64,000 bases of DNA from contig NC_088308.1 in assembly GCF_910592395.1 (NCBI RefSeq), forward strand, positions 21,653,501-21,717,500. Reading direction: 5' to 3'. This document shows, piece after piece, positions 44,101 through 56,000 of this stretch. The position numbers and the translations under genes are program-made. Numbering within the stretch: the first letter of the stretch is position 1; every line of letters starts with the position of its first letter. This stretch comes from Lineus longissimus (lineage: Eukaryota; Nemertea; Pilidiophora; Heteronemertea; Lineidae). The notes below the pieces were generated by a model that did no database searches, was not told the origin of the DNA, and worked only from the letters and a program-made list of their open reading frames with translations.

Positions 44101-47100
44101 TTAAGAGATGTGCTATAGTGACATTCATTGACAACAGGGACATATAGAGCCCCAACTGATGCCAGTACATAAGATTAAAATTGCAACATTGTTGATATCT
44201 CAAGATGTTGAAGTTGAAGTCCTGATGAAAAAAAGGCAAATTGATAGGACAGATTATGTTAATTTTGAACTGACATCAATGTATAGTTACGCCGCTCGTT
44301 AAGAATTCCAAGGAAGGCCAATCGAAATGTTGCTCCAAGAATAGCTTGTCAACCGAAGTCGACTCCATTTGGCAAAGCACAAAAAACAGAAAATTTAGAA
44401 AAAAACCTGACCACTTTCATTGAAAACAGTAAAGCCGGAAAGTTTGGCAAAAACAAAACTTGACACTGAAAGTGATGACCATCTCCCCAAATGAATAAAA
44501 AATATTTAGTTTCTTTTGGCTTCAATCTGTGTAGAGATTACCCTGTATTGAATAAATGTTTTTACTGTTTTCTAGGCTATGCAGATGACTGGAGATGATG
44601 GCTGTTGAGTTGACCCAATGAATTCCACCACGATCTACGATGTGTACTGAAGCAAGAACGACTCTCAAAGACCCAGAAAGCAACAGATGCCAACACTTCG
44701 CCCCATGATAAGATGCCTTCATACCCATCCATCGACAATTTGGCCTGGGGAAGACAGCCTTATTGACCTTCATGGGGATCTTCCTGGCAGATGTTGTATG
44801 AGGAAGGATTCAAAGCGTATACAGTAAGATAAAGTGGTGTACATAAAATTCAATATTATGATTCGCCCTAAAGCTGTTTACCAGTAAAAAGATATTTCCT
44901 TTACTCTGGGTTGTGTTTAAATAAATTTAATGGCATTCTGAAGATTGCGTCTGAAAAAAAGGCTGAGCTAATCTTCATTGCATTCCTGCAGTTAGGCACT
45001 ACTGAACTAAAACCTCTTGAAAAAGCGTGGTCATAAATGTCTTTGGACAGACAAGCAGTAATTCCATCGAAATGGCTCAAGATTTAATGTTGGTAAACAA
45101 TGGATTGACCTTGATATTTTGTTTTCCAGCCATGCTTGGATGAGGGCCTGAGAGTCGTGTAGATTCAATGCATGGAATCGTCTCGCTCGGGGATATCGGC
45201 GGTGGACACTTACATCGTGTGTCATTCGAATAGACTTTAATGACAATCGAAATGATGCTCTAAGGGGACTCTGATGACTCTAAGGACATAGAGCCCTTCT
45301 CGTTATGTAATGTGACGCCATATCCAGCAGCCACCATGGAGCCAGCTCATACATCTCTTACATATGGAAGGATGCCATCTCATACGGTAATAATATAAAA
45401 AAATCTATTTCTACTTTCTATGTCATTGGATTGCTTTGATGTAGCCTTTAGCCTTATTTAGGGGTTGTGAACAATTAAAAACATGGTAAAAGAGAAAACT
45501 TCTTAGATTGATCAGACCTCTGATATTGAGAAGTTTGCAGCTTATATCTGACCTCAAGGAGGGACAGATTTGTGTCTGTTGTTGATCTAAGCAGTGCTGA
45601 GAGTCCTGATGATATTTTTGGAAAGTTCACCACATTTGTAAATATCAGTAACAGAAATTTGAGAATTTGAAGGACATGTAATTTGATCCCTCCTTAGAAG
45701 TTTTCTCAAACTCTTCAGTGTTGTACATAATCCCTTATGATCTTAAGAAATGTAGAAAAAACAATGCACCTTCACCGCAGCACTTCTAATTGACTGCAGA
45801 CCAGTTAACCTACTCCTGCCAGCAATGAGAGGATAAGGAATCCTTCCGCTAACACGATAACGATAAAACTATTTTTAAAGTGATCGTGTCAAATAATGTA
45901 TTTCAAGTTTAGAAAACAAACATACGCTATTTCATCGCCAACGTTAATTTTGTCTCACCGTAGGGGAGTCTATACACAACACCGCAGTGTCCGTCGTTGT
46001 CTGTATCCTGTTTCAAAAACAGTGGCACACTTCTTAACTGCTAGAGCTATTGAAACTTTGTACACAGGACCCCCAGGTCAGGTGACCTCTGACAGTGAAT
46101 TTCGGTTCGATTTGATTCTTGACTTGCCCACCAGGGGGGCAGAGGTTGAAACCTAAAAAGGGTGATATCTCTCTTATTAGTGACTTGTTTTCAATGATAT
46201 TTTTATGGTAGGTTCTCCTAGTCCTAGCAAGGATACATCACATATCACACAGGGTTTGATTTGACCTAAATTTCAAGGTCACAGAGGTCAAATGGCGTAA
46301 ATTGGCCGTTTGACTGTTTCGTCCTTTGGAAGGGCACATTTTGTAACCACTTTGCCTTTGAACATACTGTGAAGATGCTATTTAGCCAGTTGATGGGCAC
46401 CTGTACAAAAGGCCTTTATAACGTGCAACAGCGTTAAAAACACAAAACCACCTCCTCCTCCTAAAACAGATGGTCAAATTCGAATAAAATTTTTCGTTTC
46501 TGTGTATTTCATGATGAAACATATTTTTTCAGTCGGGCTTTGATTTGATTGACCTCTTTGTCTAGGTCACCAAGGTCAAAGCTCAGAGATGGAACACTTT
46601 GGTCCATCAGCACGGCGAGTTTCATAACCACTGAGTGGGGCCTTTGACCTGAAATTATGCACAATAGGAAAGATCTCCTACCCCAGCAATTTTGGTCGGA
46701 TATGGTTCTTAGGCTTACATGTCTGGCATTCAAACTTGAAGAAACCCCTCTCTAGCCATGAAAATCATCAATTGGCCACTGATAGCAAACTTTGATTACC
46801 TCTGCTTCTTGACGTCACATGTCAAATAATGACCCTTCACTGCAGGTGAGCACATGGACCATTTCCTGCAGTGTTGGAGATATTCATTTGTGAGGTTAGG
46901 GTTTGAATGGCAACAAAAAACAACAACTTTATTGACATATTATGATCACAGTCGCCTAAGGTATAGAATATTGCTCAAAAGTTCTTCCGTCAGGCCCAAC
47001 ACTCCCGCAGCAGTCCATTGCTTCAATTCATCCTAATTGGATCACCTAAGGGACTGCCACAAATAGTGGGAATTCGTACGGCTGGATGATTAGCCAATGG

Positions 47101-47909
47101 GCATTGCTGTAACAAAACTGTAAGGGCATTTTCTGTCACCATCCACTTCGTCTGGAGTGTATCACGCCCGGCCCTGGCTCCACTCATTGTTTTGAGGGCA
47201 GTTGGCTTGAAAATGATGAATCACCCTGAGTATGAAATCAAATGGCTACTTCATGTACTTTTGTTATGAGTCAGAGTGCAAGATGATCATTACCAGGTCA
47301 ATCAATATGGTTTGGGCCACCCAGCATCAAAATAACTTATAATCTGTTGGCTGATAGTGATACTGATGTGTTCTCAGTATAAGCAACTAGATTTTCTGAG
47401 ATTGGCTCATTTAATGATGTTGGGGAAAGAAGAGCAGCTCATTGGTGATGTAACATGGAACATTTGAATGCCCCCCTCCCCCCCCTCTTACCAACTGCAA
47501 TTGATTTTAGGGCAACTCTCTGAGTAACCCATGCATTGGTCTGAGACTGCATACAATTCCCCAATTATCAAATCTAGTCATAAGTTTTGCGTTAGCCTAC
47601 ATGGTACGTTTAAAATATTGACCCGAGAAAGGCAATTTTTCACAGTATGGTAATGAAATGGATGTCAATAAAGTTGGTGCTTTATCATTTCTGTACTTAT
47701 CTTAACCTCACTATTGTTGAAACTAATGCGTTCCAGTGCTTCTAATATTTTGCTGATGATGGTGTGCACCCATGCACAAATATAATATTATGTTATGTTT
47801 CTTTTCAGGAGATGAGCCATCCCACAGAAGGGAGGAGGATGTTGCTGAGCCAGCGCATCTCTACCATGCTCCCGTCGCCGTCAAGGAGCTTGGATTTTTG
47901 TCACCGTAG
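40332..47909 (+). CDS. Hypothetical three-exon gene (71 aa), unrecognised
   Basis: I do not recognise this product and the gene itself is tentative. Exons 40332-40386, 41053-41112 and 47809-47909 have good acceptors (TTTACAG, ATTTCAG, TTTTCAG) and donors (GTATGT, GTAGGT). They join in compatible phases (0-1, 1-1, 1-stop) into one open frame. It starts MLQTLSAIATEESCMICK, passes through DDTNSSANAFEDSRLISKKK, and ends HAPVAVKELGFLSP before TAG. The protein would be polar, with no membrane segment or signal peptide. An upstream noncoding exon would be required because the ATG directly follows an acceptor. The first two exons are diverged duplicates at the DNA level but are read in different frames, which argues against conserved coding. 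A noncoding RNA with repeated exons is an equally good reading. Confidence 0.22.
41195..41213 (+). repeat. Poly-C tract (C19)
   Basis: A run of 19 C residues. Shorter C-rich runs occur near 22749 and 47467. Such tracts are prone to sequencing and assembly length errors. Confidence 0.9.
41590..41622 (+). repeat. (TG)n microsatellite
   Basis: An imperfect TG dinucleotide run (GTGTGTATGTGTGTGTG and flanks). No associated gene. Confidence 0.8.
41742..41816 (+). repeat. 38-bp tandem duplication
   Basis: Two adjacent copies of a 38-bp unit beginning GAGTAGTTATCGTAGTTATC are nearly identical; each also contains internal TAGTTATC/TAGCTAG repetition. Confidence 0.85.
42490..43110 (+). repeat. Duplicated splice-donor segment (pair 2) and 15-bp coding-like repeat
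   Basis: TACAGGGTAAGCATCACTTA at about 42534 and TACAGGGTGAGCATCACTTA at about 43065 are direct copies around a possible 5' splice site, each preceded by a related 'atgttgc' block. Just before the second lies a 15-bp tandem repeat (about 42975-43048; unit CACAAGGACAAGGGA, about five copies). It begins shortly after an acceptor-like TTCTTTTTAG and is open in all frames; one frame reads repeated KGHKD. Whether any of it is exonic is unknown. Confidence 0.5.
43111..47800. other. Repeat-containing DNA, no firm gene
   Basis: Candidate noncoding exons with fair splice signals occur at about 44576-44820 (acceptor TTTTCTAG) and about 45130-45389 (acceptor TTTTCCAG, donor GTAATA), but neither has an open frame in a usable phase. 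A DR3-family copy at about 46010-46320 is listed separately. Otherwise AT-rich DNA without recognisable features. Confidence 0.35.
46010..46320 (+). repeat. DR3 repeat family, long copy
   Basis: This copy matches the family from 'agtggcacacttcttaactgctagagctat' through 'gattcttgacttg.ccaccagg', 'aacctaaaaag' and 'gtgacttgttttcaatgatatttttatggtagg' to TTCAAGGTCACAGAGGTCAA and beyond. It is the longest uninterrupted copy here and defines the order of the unit. A more diverged relative with AGGTCACCAAGGTCA follows at 46545-46740. Confidence 0.8.
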
Positions 47910-49790
47910 GCCTTACCCTTTTATTGCAATATCTGGTTGAAAGGTGATTTGATAAAAATCCTGATATTTTATTTTCCGATTGCTAGAGGGCAATTTTTTG
48001 CCTTCTTTCGGCCAATGACAAACTCTTACCATGGCTCAAAACCGTACACATTCAAAGACGAGTTTAAAAATGGGGGGAGAGTGTAATAAGGTAACCAGGG
48101 CATGTCACAAGCCCAGAAATTATTTTCAAGCAAGATTAATGAGAAAAATCAAAATGTGGAGGGGATGTTCTGGCTAACAGGACAGCCAACAGAGTAAGTT
48201 GGTACCCAAACAAAACATTCGCAATAGCCTTGGGTACAGTGGGACCTTACCAGCTGCTTCAGATTTGTTTCAAGCAAAAAAGATCTTTCTGCTTAAAAAA
48301 TCACCGAATTCATCAGATATTGTATTTGATTATGTCCATCACATGAGACATGGGGTTCACATGACATTCGCTTTGCTCTAACCCCAGGCAAAGCGAATGA
48401 ACATGTGTGTCTTGATGGAACTGTAGGCCTTTTTACTGTTTCTTGATCTCCTCAGTACCACAGAATCCACCGGCATTTAAACACCACCTGGGCCCAGGCG
48501 CCAAAGATCCTTCGTATCATTGGCTGGCTCAGTTGCTCAGTGTCTTTACCTTCATACTTGAGACAACTGACCAACAACACAAATCTAGTAAACTTTCATT
48601 TCCTTGTCACTTTTTAATCAATACCCGTGAACAAAAAAATCACGGGATGCAAAACATCTCTTCACCAATAAAACTGATAATTATTTGATTAGCTTTGTCA
48701 ATAAAACTATTGTTTTATTGAAACTCATCAGAATAAGACTGGTTCTTGATCCTACCTGTAGCGGTCTGACAGGAAAGAATCTTAGTCTTTTTCTTTGTTT
48801 CGATTCAAGAAGGCTTTCATTGCAAGAGCATAATTATCATGTTCTGCAGGCTATGAAAGATATCATTTTGCCCCATCAAGAAATTTTTTATTGGACTTGG
48901 TACTGAATGATTTGAGAAAAGTGTAACGTCAATTGTAAGACGTTTTATGTTGTCATTTATGTAATTATATTTGTAATGCATGTAAATCTTGTAAGTAAAA
49001 TAAAAGAGATCTAAGACTCAACTTGTGAAAAACCTGGCAGACCAACATCCAGTCTTGCCAGGTCAAGCTACCTCTTTCGTCATGCAAATACATGTCACCT
49101 CTGCCCCTTTTGTCATGCTAATTGGTAGCCTCTGTCCAGTTCCTGGCCATGAGAAATGTGGTTCTTTTGTTATTCAAATTGGGCCCTTAACCTGTTTAGT
49201 CATGGATTAATGAGAGCAGTGACCTAACCTATTGTTCGCTGAAATGGCTCAACTTAAGTCATACACAATAGGTTTTAATACATGTACAAAAGCTAAAACT
49301 TGTATAGAATGTATAAGAACATGATGAATGCATGCAGAGGCAGAGGTTGGAATTGTTGAGTCATCTAGTGTAAGATCTCTATTCAGCAGTGTCTTTTTTG
49401 GACATTTTAAAGGAGGAGAACATGTGTGATAGTACAATTATCTCAATGTCTCGTCCTTTAATGGGCATTGGAGCTGCACAGTGACTATAATGTACATGTA
49501 TGAAGTCATTATGGTCGTAAGCGCTGTGCCTGTCACCTGTGTGATGGAGTTGATGACTCCCTCCAATTGCGTAGGTTTTCTCCCGTTGAAACGGTTTTCC
49601 TCCTACACTGACTTTCCAAGTTGCCATGTGAGGATAATTCTTGGAATATGCAACAATAAATAATTTTCAAAAGAAAATGATTTAAATTTTCTTTTCTTCT
49701 TTACTAGCCTGGTGGTGCTCCGACACTTCAACTAGTATTAAATATTGTCATGCATTTAAACCAACAAGCTGGTGCCCCAATGATGAGATG
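47910..49790. other. Possible 3' UTR of the tentative + strand transcript, then intergenic
   Basis: No coding exon recognised. AATAAA at 48999-49004 would be a plausible poly(A) signal for a + strand transcript ending here. After about 49020 nothing is recognised. Confidence 0.3.
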
Positions 49791-49794
49791 TTCA

Positions 49795-50040
49795 GCATGT
49801 GATACATTGAACGGGTTATCGCTTGTATGAATCCAAATCTATCGGATGACCACAATCGTTGTATGGTTTACATTGAAATCACATTGAATGGTTTACGATC
49901 ATTAGTATGAATCCATATTTCTCAGATCATAAATCACTTTCACATTGAATGGTTTTTCACCAGTATGACTAGGAATTCATATCGCAAAGTTCAGATGGCG
50001 ACAATCATTTGAGTTCACATTGAATGGTTTATCTCTTCAA
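49795..50040 (-). pseudogene. Decayed C2H2 zinc-finger array
   Basis: On the minus strand the inter-finger linker recurs four times: HTGEKPFNV is intact at about 49968-49941, and degenerate versions (RDKPFNV, NDRKPFNV and a weaker copy) lie at about 50040-50014, 49911-49879 and 49832-49802. The DNA block ACATTGAATGGTTT (plus strand) marks three of them. The 84-base finger period is shrunk to about 60-80 bases, Cys/His pairs are mostly lost and stops interrupt the frame. No intact zinc-finger gene lies nearby in the window. It may derive from a processed copy or from a finger gene carried by a mobile element. Confidence 0.72.
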
Positions 50041-50134
50041 GATGCTACAGCTCCTGAGAAGCAATAAACAATCAAAGACATTTGTGAAGGACTCTATGAT
50101 TTGAGGGACTATCTTTCACTTTACACCACCCATG
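50036..50134 (+). repeat. ~100-bp dispersed repeat, copy 2
   Basis: Same sequence and orientation as 37054-37155. It starts right at the end of the zinc-finger remnant, so the junction marks an insertion or breakpoint. Confidence 0.8.
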
Positions 50135-50339
50135 CACTAAGTACACAATGTGTAGCTGATCATCAGTGGCAGGATCTATGGGTCATCGGCACGGGTATGT
50201 TATGAACAGACGTCTGTACGGATGGGGGATCATCTCATACAGTATACTTGATTACATGGTAAACAGTATTATGTTTTTAAAAATACCTTTTCTTTATTTC
50301 TTACCACCATCTGTCATACATGTATAGTTTGAATAGGCC

Positions 50340-50830
50340 TAAATCTTATTTATCTTTGTCTTGAACCCTATTTAATAGATGCTGGAGCATCCGTAAGACT
50401 TCACCTTGACAATTTCTGTTCATTTCTTTGTGCCAACCATCTAATAGATCCTCTATCATCCATACATCTTAGTCATGTATATATTTGTAATAGATCTTAT
50501 TTATCTTTTATGATGAACCCTATCTTATTCTAATACTAATAGATGCTGGAGCATCCATTAGACTTCACCTTGATAATTTCTTTGCGCCAACCATCTAATA
50601 GATCCTCTATCATCCATAAATGTTATTCTGCATTTTCTTATTTATCTTTGTCTTGAACCCTATCTATAGATGCATGCTGGAGCATTATATGCTTGCATCA
50701 GAAATATAAAAGAATTATAAATTATAATGAAAACATAACAAATGGATGATAGAGAATCTATTAGATGGTTTGGCACAAAGAAATACTGAGGATTTGCATT
50801 ATGGACGTTTTAGCATCTAATACTAATAGC
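50340..50830. repeat. Tandem ~150-bp repeat with an inverted partial copy
   Basis: Units starting near 50350, 50500 and 50635 share 'cttatttatctttgtcttgaaccctat', TAGATGCTGGAGCATCC, 'agacttcaccttga.aatttct' and 'tttg.gccaaccatctaatagatcctctatcatccat'. The third is truncated. At about 50741-50786 'atggatgatagagaatctattagatggtttggcacaaag' is the reverse complement of the unit's end, so the array finishes in a fold-back. Confidence 0.85.
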
Positions 50831-53051
50831 ATGCAAGGACTCCACTGAGAGGGCAGTCGAAACGTCTTCTGTCCGGTTTTACAGCTATAAATTGTTCTGT
50901 CATTTTGTCTGGAGATGGCGCTGCAGTAGTTGCCACTTCTGATTGGTTAAAAGTTTTTAGAAGTGGTTCTGAGCAGAGGGGTTCAGAGTCTTGGGTCTGA
51001 GTAAAAAGTTTAAAATCCACTATTGAGTGTCAAATTTTATTCATAAAGATCATATTTTGTTATTCATTAAATAAAAGAAAACGTTTTATGAGAGAAAGTG
51101 GCACTAATTCGGCCTGAATAGGATTTAAAGTCTGAACTGGCGACTAAGTTTTGAGTTTATGACGTAGGATTGTCAAAACCCTGAATCTCAGGATGCTGAC
51201 ATCCAAGATGGCGGCAATCAATCAATTCCAGTGTCTGAAATTTTTTTATTTCGGTATTGGGGCGAGTTTGCCCAATTCTATGGTCACGTGGTTTACAAAA
51301 GCGTCACTTAACGGCTAAAGTCGTTATGTGATATCAAAACACCTATGATAATTATGTAAGGAATGAAATTTAATTTTGTCATAAATAAATATCACTCATG
51401 AAAAGGTTTAAGAATTTATGAATTAGTTATCTATATGAGATGTTTGTTAATAGTCAGTCACGTGCAAAACTGGGAATCCCAGAAAATGTGGTCTGCTTTC
51501 AATTTGACATGTTTGACAGTAAAAAACTCAATCCACCCTAATCATGCTAATCCTCATCTATCCGAACTAATCAGTTCATTAAATTACAGGTGAAACTTAT
51601 GATTTACATTGCAGTGCTTATCACCCACCAGAACTTGGCTTATTTCACTTCTTGTTTATTGTAAATGTACAAATTTGGACAAGGAAGTGACCCAGTGAGT
51701 TATATCACATGATGAGAGAGAGTTGATATCTTAGTATGTCATATATGCACATTCATAGTCCTATGTGTTCTTCACAGATCTGACCTTCTGGTAATCATCA
51801 ATGATCAATGAGCCCAAAAAGAAGTAGTCGCGACACCTGCAACGTTTGCTGCGTTATAAAAAAGGTCAGAATTGCCGTTCTATCAAGTTTCAGCAAATTT
51901 GCATGTTATCAGGTATAGGCTTATATATATATAACTCTTTACTGCACTAGTCTATTCGGCATTGCAGTTTGTAAATATGAATGCTGTTACCCTTTAAACA
52001 GGTACTGGTAACTTCCTACGTCCAGTTGCAATCAGACCGTTGAGGAGGGAGCAAATTGGCCCATCTAAATAGGCTCCAATGTGCTACGCTGTAGGCCTAG
52101 GGATACCCGGATAGCGAATTAGATCATGAGATTGGTTTCGGATCGAATGTGAGGGTTGCTCTTAAAGGCAAGACCAATACAAACAAAATGATACCTCTCT
52201 CTTTAGTCCATAGTTGTTATCATGTATGAATGATGTAATATGTTTGTTAGGATCAACCTGATTGTTGTTGGACCTAGAAATTTGACCCTGCAGAGTTTTC
52301 TCTTTGGAACTGAACTGTTGTGTATGATTGTCATAATCAAAATTTGATTAAATCTTGTTCACATTTTGAAATTCAGAACTGAATAACTCTGTTGTCACTT
52401 ATTTCTGACTCAAAAGTGCCAAGTCCATGCAGTCTGTTGGGATATTTTCCGAACAAAACAGAGTTGGTTGAATGATGGTGCTCCCACTTTTTATCTCCAG
52501 ATTTTTTTCGCAACTTCTGTCGGTGTGGTCAGATGGACTGACAACTGCTTACTTGTATTTGCCTGAAAGAGATTTATATTACAGGTAAGGTATGTGGATT
52601 GACTTGAGATAGCAACCAAAGGAGGTGTCATAAAATTTCTACTTTCAGCCACTGTCGTCTGAAATATCTTTAAAACATCAGAGCATGTTGATTTTTTTAA
52701 AAGTTAATAGGCTCCTTACAACTGTACAAAATTATTTTCTGAGCATGTCTGATGGGTGTAATCTTTGAATCAAATATAATTATTATCAAAGAAAACGCCT
52801 CTTAAAATGCTAGTTTCAAAGCGATTCTAATACTTTTAAAATTGTATTTTTGTGTGTTTCAGTTTCATGTTTTCTGCTTCTGAACTCAAGTTTTAAAAAC
52901 TTTTTCAGCTTTTGACCACATTTGGCCATTTACATTTTTGATTGCTAGATATTGACTGAGCAGGCATGAACGGCTTCAGCCATTTCACCTGTCTTCAAAA
53001 AAGTATATCTGTCTTCTTGGTGATTATCCATATGTCTCTTCTACATTTCAG
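50831..53051 (+). promoter_or_regulatory. 5' flank of the SLC15-like gene with possible 5' UTR exon
   Basis: No coding exon. The acceptor ACATTTCAG just before the SLC15 start codon implies an upstream noncoding exon; ATTACAG|GTAAGG at 52584 is a good candidate donor. The promoter is not identifiable. The minus-strand frame at 50823-51020 has no recognisable domain and adjoins repeat DNA. Confidence 0.35.
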
Positions 53052-53052
53052 A

Positions 53053-56000
53053 ATGCCGGCCTCAGAAACCACAGCCCTCGTGATGCCGAAAGAATCTCCC
53101 TTTGAAAGACGGAAGAAGTTGATAGCGCTGACATGCATTTTGACAGTACACACGCTCCATTCTGTTGCCTTCTGGGCCATGTACCTGCAGTTGTACATAT
53201 TCCTTGACACTCTGCATACAAAAATGGAAACAGATAAGATACCTGACAGTAGCACAGTCATTCTTATATTCGAAGGTAAGGGGCCAGACATTCTGTTTTA
53301 ATCTGCAAGTCATTTAAAAGTATGTGAGTCCTCTCTGCTCTCATAGTTTTTGGCCTGTCCGCTGACATCAACAGTAGAGCCTCCTCCTCGGGACTGACAA
53401 GTGCTGTTCTTAATAGTGATTGAACAGAAACAACTAATTTGTCCTTAAAAGAGTGGTGTTCGCTAAGGGAGGTTCCACTTTATTAAGATGATCATTGCCA
53501 AAATGTCTATTTTCTCTTTTCCAGCTGTAAGTTATCTGGTCATGCCTGCTATTGGAGGAATCTTAGGAGATGTGACTCTTGGAAGATACCAGGCTATATT
53601 CATAGGCACATTCTTTGAACTTATCGGTAAGCCGCAATTGGTTAAAGTGAGGTTCTTTGTGGTCGATCTATGAGAAAGTTTTTTGGCATACCACTACGGT
53701 ATGACACCAATTTGGGTTTGAGGAGTTGATACTTAGGGTATTCACTGTCTCACCAAACACTGGGAGGGTGGAGCTAAATATGGTCGGAAAACTGAGGCAG
53801 CAGCCAAAGGTTTTGGGTGAAATGACAGCTCCATACCCAAATGGTGTTTGGTAAGGCAACCAATACTGACAGGGAGGCATCAATTTCTATCCTAAAACAT
53901 CTAAAAGTTCAAAACAACTCCCAGGGAGTATACAGTCCAGCTACATCTCTGCTCTGTGACTAAACATTCATGGCTGAGTATCTCTGCTAGCTAGTACAAT
54001 GTACACCACCGGGTCACTCCTTGGTGGAGTGAAGCAAGTAGGGTTTAAAAAGCCTTGCTCGAGGAAACAAAGACAAAATAGCTGTGATCCCACCTAGTTT
54101 CGAACACATGACCACCTCCTGTTTATGAGCCCGCCATTCTAAGCACTATGCGGCTGCCTCAGATCTCAATATACGGAGTGGCATCATTCTCAGGAATGGA
54201 GAAGATCGGCTGATTGCTCTTTGAAAATGAATCGGTCAGATACATGTATGTGCATGTATTGTCTTTCAGGGACCACATGTTTCCTTGTAGTAGCCGCAAT
54301 ACAAAAGGGAAGTACCATTTCCCCTGAAGCTTCTGTGAGTATTGACCTCTCAGGATTTGCTTGTATTTCATTCAAAAATCTGATAATCAAACCTTGAACC
54401 TCTAGCATGACTAGGTGTTACTTCTGGGATAATTTCAAAAATCAACCTTACTTTGTGCATTAAAGCAGTCACATGTATTTGTTCAGATATGTAAAATATT
54501 TTTTTCAAACCATTGTAAAGGCTCATCCTAAAGACTTTTTTTCCAGTTTGGGGTGACCATAGTATCCCTTGTGTTCATTGCCATTGGGATGGGCTTCATC
54601 AAAGCTAATGTGGTTCCATTTGGAGCCCAGCAAGTTGACACTGGAGACTTCAGCCAGGTGCAAGGTTTTATGAAATGGTAAATCATTTATTCCAAGATTC
54701 TGTCAAGTAATTTGTAACCAGATAGTTATTTTCAAAGTCATATTGATTTCTTCTGTCTTTGGTCAAACGGCATGTTGAAAGGGCGAAAACTATGAAAAAC
54801 ATGGTCTGAAATCACCTATTCATGGTTCGCCATAAGGTTTTCTCAAGGTAGGGTGGTACCCTTGATATTCAAGAAGTTTTGCCAGTGTGCAACGCAAGGT
54901 AGGGTGGCCAGCAATTTAAGGTAAGGTGACCCTATAGAAATCCTGCACAAAATCTAGGGCAAGGTAGGGCGGCTGCTTCCAAGGTAGGTTGGTAAGCTGC
55001 CAAGGTAGAGTGGGACGCCCTGACAAATGGCCTTGTGGAGAATACTGCCTACGTAATCTTTCTTCATACAGGTACACTTGGTGCCTAAACTTGGGCCAGC
55101 TGATAGCCTACCTACCAATGGTTTACATCATAACCCCCTCCAAAAATGAGGAAGATTATGGATTTCTGATTGCTGCTGTGATTCAGGTGTTTGCAGTGGC
55201 TTTGGCGATTGCTGTGTTTATATTCGGGAAAGTGAAGTACAAGATGAAACATCCTGAAGGTAATTGTTTCTTTTTTCGGACAGATACAAATGCTTTTGTT
55301 ATAATACATTAGCAGTATTGTTTGATATAAAATAACCCACCTCACAGTTTTTTTAAAAATCTTCCACAATAAAGTTACATATTCAGGGATGTCAAAAGTG
55401 CAATTAATGGTGGATTTCAAACTTCTTCCTCTTACTAAATGCGAAATCTGAGAGCCAGAATGGAATAAAAGAGACTTGACCTAAGCCTTAAACCGACCAC
55501 TGCTATTGAATGAAAAACTTGTTATTCCAGGGAAGACCACACTCCTACAACTTGCAGCTGGTATAAAGGAACGTTTTTGCTGTGCTGTGAATTATGTTAC
55601 TCCCCGTAATCTGGGAATTAACCGTGACAGTAAAGTGGCAACGTTGATTTTAAGACAGGTTATACTGTTGGCGATGCTCTTTTCTATGCTTATCACATAT
55701 GAGGGCATCTATTTCCAGGTAGGTTTGAGAGATTGAGGACCACCACTTTCTTAACTTTGGTTCCTGAGCGAGACACTTCTCCCCACTTGGTTTTCTAAAC
55801 CCAGATGAACAAATGGAACCCGGGAACCCATCCAGGAGGAGCAATAATCCCAGTTGCTAAATACTGTGGCGGCCGAGATATGCTCCCATCTGATCTAATG
55901 AGCCATTCTGCTTGGGCTTCGTCCCAGCATATTTTAATTGGTATGAGAAATTGAGGTGAAAAATACATTTGGCACCAGTTGTGCAAATAATCAAGAATGT

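Noticed and set aside
44522-44773. 83-aa minus-strand frame and neighbouring exon-like segments at 44.6 and 45.1 kb
   Set aside because: No domain, and the plus-strand splice candidates meet stops at once in the phases needed to join other exons.
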